In this document: piece by piece, positions 7,513 through 10,636 of the stretch
Layout: each line of letters begins with the position of its first letter
How positions within the stretch are numbered: position 1 is the stretch's first letter
Source of the DNA: Candidatus Helarchaeota archaeon
GTDB taxonomy: Archaea > Asgardarchaeota > Lokiarchaeia > Helarchaeales > HEL-GB-A
Direction of reading: 5' to 3'
Length of the DNA: 10,636 nt
NCBI GenBank assembly: GCA_016840125.1
Contig: JAEOSY010000111.1
Span: forward strand, 1-10,636
The notes under the pieces: generated by a model
What the model was told of the DNA's origin: nothing
Databases searched by the model: none
Seen by the model: only the letters and a program-made list of their open reading frames with translations
Made by a program: the position numbers and the translations under genes

Positions 7513-8940
7513 ACCATCATCTCCCTTTTTTCTGAGTAGTTTTAATCGTTCTAAGAAAAGCAATAACATAAAACTTTGAACAGTGAGGGTTCGGAAAGAA
7601 TAAAACTTATCATGCCAAAGTTTTACTCTTAACTCTTTCATAATCGCTGTCAGAATAAATTCATAATCAATAAGCTTATTGGAAAAAATTTTATTTGTTA
7701 AATCCAAGAAGTATTTATCAAAATTTCGCCGATAGAAATCCAATCGGGAACTTCTTGGGAAGATTTTTCTCAAAATACTGAAATTGAACTTAAGGGGGAA
7801 TTTGTTATCTGAATAATTTTTAAAAAGTTCCATTTGCTCCAGTTCTCTTTTCACTTCAAAAAGCCTTTTTAATCGAGAGGGGAGTATATCTTCAACATAC
7901 TGTAATATTCTGAAGGCGGACTGCTGTTGTTGGAAAAATAAAAGGTTGAGATTGAGAGAATTTTCTTGTTCACTCAATAGTTCTAAAATTTCCCGTTCAT
8001 CTCCCGTTATTTGTTTTCGGCTCTCTTCTGTGATCTTAGGACTTTTCTGATATTGTTCGAGAACTTCAAATATTTCAGCGAATCCTTGATTTAAGATGAA
8101 TTTGGGAATGAGTTTGTAGGGAATTCCATAAAAATTAAAGGTTAAATTATCATCAATAAACTTCTTTCCAACCTCTAAGGTTAATGCACATTCTAAGCAC
8201 ACGGGATAATTCAAACATGCGTTTTCTCGGTTGAAACCCCCTGCTAGAAATCCCGTCTTATCCACTGTATAAAAATTGTAGGTTTGAACGAACCCAAAGA
8301 CTTCGGGTTTTTTTTGCAGACATATTGAGCAAAGCCCTTCTTCCATTCGCGATTGAACTTTATATTTTTTTGAATAATAATAATCAATTTTGGATTGTTG
8401 AACTAAATGATGCTTGAAAAGTGGAATATCTCCAAGATAATTGATTTTTTTTCCATCTAGGATCTTGATAGTGATTAATATACCCTCATTTTTACTCAAT
8501 ATTTTTATTATTTCCTCTAAATCTTTTATGATTTGGCTATAATTATCTTGAATGCACCTATCAAGCGCTGTAATAAATTGGATATTGTCGTTAGAAAGTT
8601 GATTTTTACCCTTTTGCATTCTAAATTGTTTGAACCAATTCACAATTTTAATCGGAAACGTTTTTTTGACTTCGGTCACAATGGAGGTTGGCAGTAAGTC
8701 TGTACCGCGAGGTGACCCTTTTCGATAGAGATACTTTTCTAATTTACTAGAATCATATTCTTCGCTTTCAATCCTAATATAATTAAAGAGATCGAGTTTT
8801 TTCTCTAGAAGAATCGCTAGGACATATTTATTTTGGCTTTTGGTGAATGGTTTTTGAATTAGAATCTCTAGTGAATTACTAACATCTTTATTTTCTCGGT
8901 GCAGAATAAATTTGCCGATATTGTAGATCGCTTGAATCAT
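7081..8940 (-). CDS. cas8b: Cas8b (Csh1 type), Cascade large subunit
   Basis: Cas8b is the large subunit that recognises the PAM and recruits Cas3. The 619-aa protein opens with MIQAIYNIGKFIL, as Csh1 proteins do. A four-cysteine zinc-binding pair follows (C204-x-x-C207 and C248-x-x-C251, with an extra C242) framing the typical YNFYTVDKTGFLAGGF segment. The C-terminal 150 residues are helical and charged, as expected for the part that acts as or produces the small subunit. It is the first gene of the operon; the ATG at 8938-8940 has only a weak ribosome signal (GGGAACGGGAAT). Sequence identity within this family is low, so the call rests on the N-terminus, the zinc motif, length and position before csh2. 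Confidence 0.95.
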   Translation of the reverse strand: MIQAIYNIGKFILHRENKDVSNSLEILIQKPFTKSQNKYVLAILLEKKLDLFNYIRIESEEYDSSKLEKYLYRKGSPRGTDLLPTSIVTEVKKTFPIKIVNWFKQFRMQKGKNQLSNDNIQFITALDRCIQDNYSQIIKDLEEIIKILSKNEGILITIKILDGKKINYLGDIPLFKHHLVQQSKIDYYYSKKYKVQSRMEEGLCSICLQKKPEVFGFVQTYNFYTVDKTGFLAGGFNRENACLNYPVCLECALTLEVGKKFIDDNLTFNFYGIPYKLIPKFILNQGFAEIFEVLEQYQKSPKITEESRKQITGDEREILELLSEQENSLNLNLLFFQQQQSAFRILQYVEDILPSRLKRLFEVKRELEQMELFKNYSDNKFPLKFNFSILRKIFPRSSRLDFYRRNFDKYFLDLTNKIFSNKLIDYEFILTAIMKELRVKLWHDKFYSFRTLTVQSFMLLLFLERLKLLRKKGDDGLKKEISSTLIEFDSSDETTNKIQQIFDEFPETFQNYVEKVTFLVGVLTDFLLKIQFLERNAKPFMSKLQGLKMDEKLIKRLFPEVQNKLIEYGKNYYTKLETIISKYFLLAGNDWKSSNDEISFYFTLGLNLSYLFKKRKKED

Positions 8941-9066
8941 ATTCCCGTTCCCATTAATTCATAAAAAAAATCCTAGGTCTATCTGAGCTAATAACTTAAA
9001 AATAGAATATATATGTCGAAAAAATAAATCTTTGCATTGTATCAATATGACATAAATTAATTTTTT
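8941..9066 (-). promoter_or_regulatory. Probable promoter of the cas operon
   Basis: No coding sequence lies here. On the minus strand two TATA-like elements are visible upstream of cas8b: ATATATAT (9007-9014), which would start transcription about 45 nt before the ATG, and TTTATTTT preceded by GCAAAGA (about 9022-9036). Further upstream, TATGTCATATTGA (9042-9054, minus strand) is identical over 13 bases to part of the palindromic element beside the AbrB-like gene, and is a candidate operator about 100 nt before cas8b. Which TATA element is used cannot be decided by eye. Confidence 0.4.
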
Positions 9067-9143
9067 TTGTTTATTTTCAACAAAGTTTCATAGTAAAATT
9101 TTAACAAAATCCTTCATCAGGTTTTAACGTAGAGGACTATCTC

Positions 9144-9453
9144 TTGTAAACTTTTGACAAAGCCCTTTGTAAACTTTTAACGAATTTGTAAACTTCTAAC
9201 GAAATCTTTGTAAACTTTTAACGAATTTGTAAACAATTAACGAAATTTTTGTAAACTTTTAACGAATTTGTAAACAATTAACGAAATTCTTTGTAAACTT
9301 TTAACGAAACTTGTAAACAATTAACGAAAACTCTTGTAAACTTTTAACGTGCGCGTAAACTTTTAACAAACTTGCAAACCAATAACGAAGTCCTTTGTAA
9401 ATTTCTAATGGACTTGTAAACTTCTAACAAGAGTCTTTGTAAACTTCTAACAG
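9144..9453. repeat. Iteron-like array of ~15 17-bp motifs phased at two helical turns
   Basis: Fifteen copies of a motif with consensus TTGTAAACTTTTAACGA start at 9144, 9167, 9186, 9208, 9227, 9249, 9268, 9291, 9311, 9334, 9353, 9372, 9395, 9414 and 9437. Steps alternate between 19-20 and 22-23 bp, with one break of two consecutive 19s near 9334-9372. The mean is 20.9 bp, and every second copy is 41-43 bp apart, about four helical turns. In copies 4-9 an AAACTTTTAAC version alternates with AAACAATTAAC, so a 42-bp dimer has been duplicated. Weaker copies flank it (9091-9107 with two mismatches; 9454-9470). Each unit is a loose palindrome (GTAAA...TTAAC). TAA stops occur throughout, so the stretch is not coding. 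A set of protein-binding sites is the likeliest reading; the protein is unknown. Confidence 0.9.
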
Positions 9454-9520
9454 ATGTTAATTTTTAACACCCCCAAAAAAAAACAAATAGTGAATCTCAA
9501 TACATTCAAATTTATGCTCG

Positions 9521-9539
9521 TTCCCTTTCTTCAAGGGAA
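9521..9539. other. Hairpin TTCCCTT/AAGGGAA downstream of the AbrB-like gene
   Basis: A perfect 7-bp inverted repeat with a 5-nt loop lies about 40 nt past the stop of the AbrB-like gene. It could form an RNA hairpin at the 3' end of that transcript, but no T-run follows it on the minus strand, so a simple intrinsic terminator is unlikely. The same arms recur at 10184-10204 with a different loop. The rest of 9471-9576 shows nothing else recognisable. Confidence 0.5.
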
Positions 9540-9576
9540 GGTTATTTAAGCCCCACGTTTTGAAGGAAAAATTATT

Positions 9577-9771
9577 CTATTCTTTTGAACTCTCTTTAGT
9601 TTTTGCATACAAATCTACTGGAACTAGTTTTATATAACCTTCCTCTGCTACAACCTTGAAAAAATTGGTATTATAACGTTCCAGAATCTCTTTTGGTAGA
9701 TGGATTTTTCCGGTTTTTTCAACTTTTTTAACGTCTTTCATGTCTTCAATTTTTTCTAATCGGTCATCCAT
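9577..9771 (-). CDS. AbrB/SpoVT-type swapped-hairpin DNA-binding protein
   Basis: The 64-aa protein has an acidic and basic N-terminal helix (MDDRLEKIEDMKD) followed by one AbrB-like domain at about residues 14-53: KVEKTGKIHLPKEILERYN, then FFKVVAEEGYIKLVPVD. This is the two-half beta pattern of dimeric swapped-hairpin DNA binders, which act as transcription regulators or as antitoxins. I start it at ATG 9769-9771, because AGGTG lies six bases upstream; a GTG at 9778-9780 would add three residues. No toxin gene (PIN, RelE, Doc) sits next to it on either side, so a regulator is likelier than an antitoxin. It lies upstream of the iteron-like array and cas operon and divergent from a nuclease-like gene. 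Its control of either is inference. Confidence 0.8.
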   Translation of the reverse strand: MDDRLEKIEDMKDVKKVEKTGKIHLPKEILERYNTNFFKVVAEEGYIKLVPVDLYAKTKESSKE

Positions 9772-9845
9772 TGAGAACACCTTTTACAAATATCCAATAG
9801 AATCTTGCCATTTTAAACTTTATTTAAATATTACTTCCTTTTTCC

Positions 9846-9892
9846 AAATATAAGCTTGTCAAAATGGAAATGCTTATATGTCATATTGACAT
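9846..9892. promoter_or_regulatory. Divergent promoters with a perfect palindromic operator candidate
   Basis: On the plus strand GGAAATG (9866-9872) followed by CTTATATG (9873-9880) is a good archaeal BRE plus TATA pair directing transcription rightward. On the minus strand CTTATATTT (9846-9854) is a TATA candidate for the AbrB-like gene; TTTAAATA near 9824-9831 is an alternative. ATGTCATATTGACAT (9878-9892) is a perfect palindrome with 6-bp arms and a TAT centre that overlaps the rightward TATA element, so a protein bound there would block that promoter. TATGTCATATTGA (9877-9889) also occurs in front of cas8b. Confidence 0.5.
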
Positions 9893-10255
9893 TAGGAGTA
9901 TTGTCAAATGAGTTGTTCTATTTTGGTGTGAAATGAAAAACGAAAATTGGGTGTAAAGGAACTCAGAGAGGTGAAAGGAATTCAACGAGAAGTTTTTGTT
10001 AGCATCTCCTTTTTCTGGTCTCAGCTGAAAACAAGCATTTTTGATAAAAAACCCCCTTCTAGATTAAATATATTATCGGGACAGTATGTGTCTTACATTC
10101 AACAAAATCAGATCCGAAGTTTAAGAGAGGTGAAAGGTACTGCTCCTTTTTAATTTTACCTCTAAAATTTTCCTTCCCCTTCATTCCCTTTTCACACAAG
10201 GGAAAGTACCCTCGATTCTGTATCTCAATAGAATTAATGTGGTAAGGTGGTGAGG
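9893..10255 (+). other. Untranslated stretch with short direct repeats, upstream of the nuclease-like gene
   Basis: No convincing gene is present. A 7-codon ORF (ATG 9933 to TAA 9956, MKNENWV) has GGTG four bases upstream and could be a leader peptide or chance. AGAGAGGTGAAAGG occurs twice, at 9965-9978 and 10124-10137, exactly 159 bp apart; each copy contains a GGTGA ribosome-site core, but no ATG or GTG follows at suitable spacing. A weak hairpin AAAGG/CCTTT followed by Ts (10133-10151) could be a terminator-like element. The role of the stretch is unknown. Confidence 0.4.
10184..10204. other. Second copy of the TTCCCTT/AAGGGAA hairpin
   Basis: A perfect 7-bp inverted repeat with loop TTCACAC lies about 50 bp before the start of the nuclease-like gene. 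Its arms are identical to those at 9521-9539 while loop and flanks differ, so the stem, not the whole element, is what the two sites share. It might be a transcript-level structure or a binding site; it is not followed by a T-run. Confidence 0.45.
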
Positions 10256-10636
10256 ATGGTGAGTAGCACGCTGAAGGGGAATATGGGAATCAATTCGGTG
10301 CTGGTGCAGCTGGGGCGGTTCGGGGTGCAAGGGCGGGTAATGTGGGCGAAGAATCACTGGGATGTAGCAATTGAGGATGAAGGCGAAGAAACAAAGGCAG
10401 AGGTCAAATATTCCTTTCAGGAAAAACGCTTTCGCTTCAGCATCTCCCCGCACCAAAAAAAGCATTGCGATTACGTTGTCCTCGTCTTCGATTACCGAGT
10501 AGCGATGCGATTCTACATAATCCCCATGCGGGAAGTCGGGGGGTACTACATCACGCTCAACCCCTTCTCTAATTATTTTAGCAAGTATAAGAAATATGAT
10601 AATTGCTGGCAATTACTCCTCCCCATTAAAGACCGT
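10256..10636 (+). CDS. PD-(D/E)XK nuclease-like protein, 5' part (cut by window end)
   Basis: An uninterrupted frame runs from ATG 10256 to the window edge (127 codons, no stop). The N-terminal KGNMGINSVLVQLGRFG helix, then HWDVAI (D36), AEVKYS (E49, K51) and a strand HCDYVVLVFDYR, follow the order of PD-(D/E)XK endonuclease-fold proteins: an N-terminal helix, the D, then the E-x-K pair. Relatives include Holliday-junction resolvases, homing endonucleases and restriction-like nucleases; which group this is cannot be said. AGGTG at 10245-10249 supports the ATG; GTG at 10259 is an alternative. Codons end mostly in G or C (CTG, GGG, CGG, then CGC, TTC, ATC), unlike the AT-ending cas genes, suggesting recent transfer or different selection. 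Confidence 0.65.
   Translation, partial: MVSSTLKGNMGINSVLVQLGRFGVQGRVMWAKNHWDVAIEDEGEETKAEVKYSFQEKRFRFSISPHQKKHCDYVVLVFDYRVAMRFYIIPMREVGGYYITLNPFSNYFSKYKKYDNCWQLLLPIKDR

Noticed and set aside
390..8940. A novel effector or extra gene hidden in the cas operon
   Set aside because: Every gene fits a known I-B family with intact key residues and the gaps are too small for another gene; the only plausible addition is the internal Cas11b start.
9144..9453. Motif array as a second CRISPR array
   Set aside because: The gaps between 17-bp units are only 2-6 nt, far too short for spacers, and the copies vary in sequence.
9521..9539. Classical intrinsic terminator after the AbrB-like gene
   Set aside because: The hairpin is not followed by a T-run on the transcribed strand.
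9577..9771. AbrB-like gene as the antitoxin of a toxin-antitoxin pair
   Set aside because: No toxin-like frame adjoins it on the same strand; downstream is the non-coding motif array and upstream a divergent promoter.
9947..10153. Plus-strand 68-aa frame with TTG start
   Set aside because: It has no ATG or GTG, no ribosome site at the TTG, and no recognisable domain. Its repeated LREVKG comes from the 14-bp direct repeat, though the in-frame spacing leaves a small chance that it is real.
10181..10612. Minus-strand 143-aa frame
   Set aside because: It is rich in His and Pro with no domain and lies opposite the plus-strand frame that shows nuclease-fold motifs and a ribosome site; it is a shadow.

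Overview
The window is AT-rich and very probably archaeal. The evidence is Shine-Dalgarno-like GGTGA/GGAG motifs before several starts, TATA/BRE-like promoter elements, an archaeal-looking AbrB-type small protein, and a Csh-type (I-B) CRISPR system close to those of methanogens and Asgard-like archaea. The exact lineage cannot be fixed from the sequence, and a bacterial host with a Csh-type system is not strictly excluded.

Positions 1-389 hold the leader end of a CRISPR array that continues past the left edge (four identical 37-nt repeats, three spacers). The repeats carry the ATTGAAAC crRNA handle only when read on the minus strand. The leader and its promoter therefore lie at 281-389, and the spacer at 198-243 is the newest. 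Positions 390-8940 are a compact, complete type I-B cas operon on the same minus strand, in the order cas8b (csh1), cas7 (csh2), cas5, cas3 (HD+helicase), cas6, cas1, cas2, cas4. Gaps are 0-14 nt or short overlaps. Cas8b/Cas7/Cas5/Cas6 would form Cascade, Cas3 would degrade the target, and Cas1/Cas2/Cas4 would acquire spacers. Inside the 3' end of cas8b there is a plausible internal ribosome-binding site and in-frame TTG start that could yield the separate small subunit Cas11b.

Positions 8941-9576 contain no gene. They hold the probable cas promoter and a striking array of about 15 copies of a 17-bp motif (consensus TTGTAAACTTTTAACGA). Copies alternate at 19 and 22-23 bp steps, giving a mean of 20.9 bp (two DNA turns) and a 42-bp higher-order period. 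This looks like a multi-site protein-binding platform upstream of the cas operon, and it is the least explained structure in the window.

Positions 9577-10636 hold a small AbrB/SpoVT-type DNA-binding protein (minus strand) and, divergently, the 5' part of a gene for a PD-(D/E)XK nuclease-like protein (plus strand, cut by the window end). Its base composition differs from that of the cas genes. Between them is a divergent promoter region with a perfect palindrome (ATGTCATATTGACAT). Thirteen bases of this element and its 5' flank recur about 100 bp upstream of cas8b, which suggests a shared regulator, possibly the AbrB-like protein.
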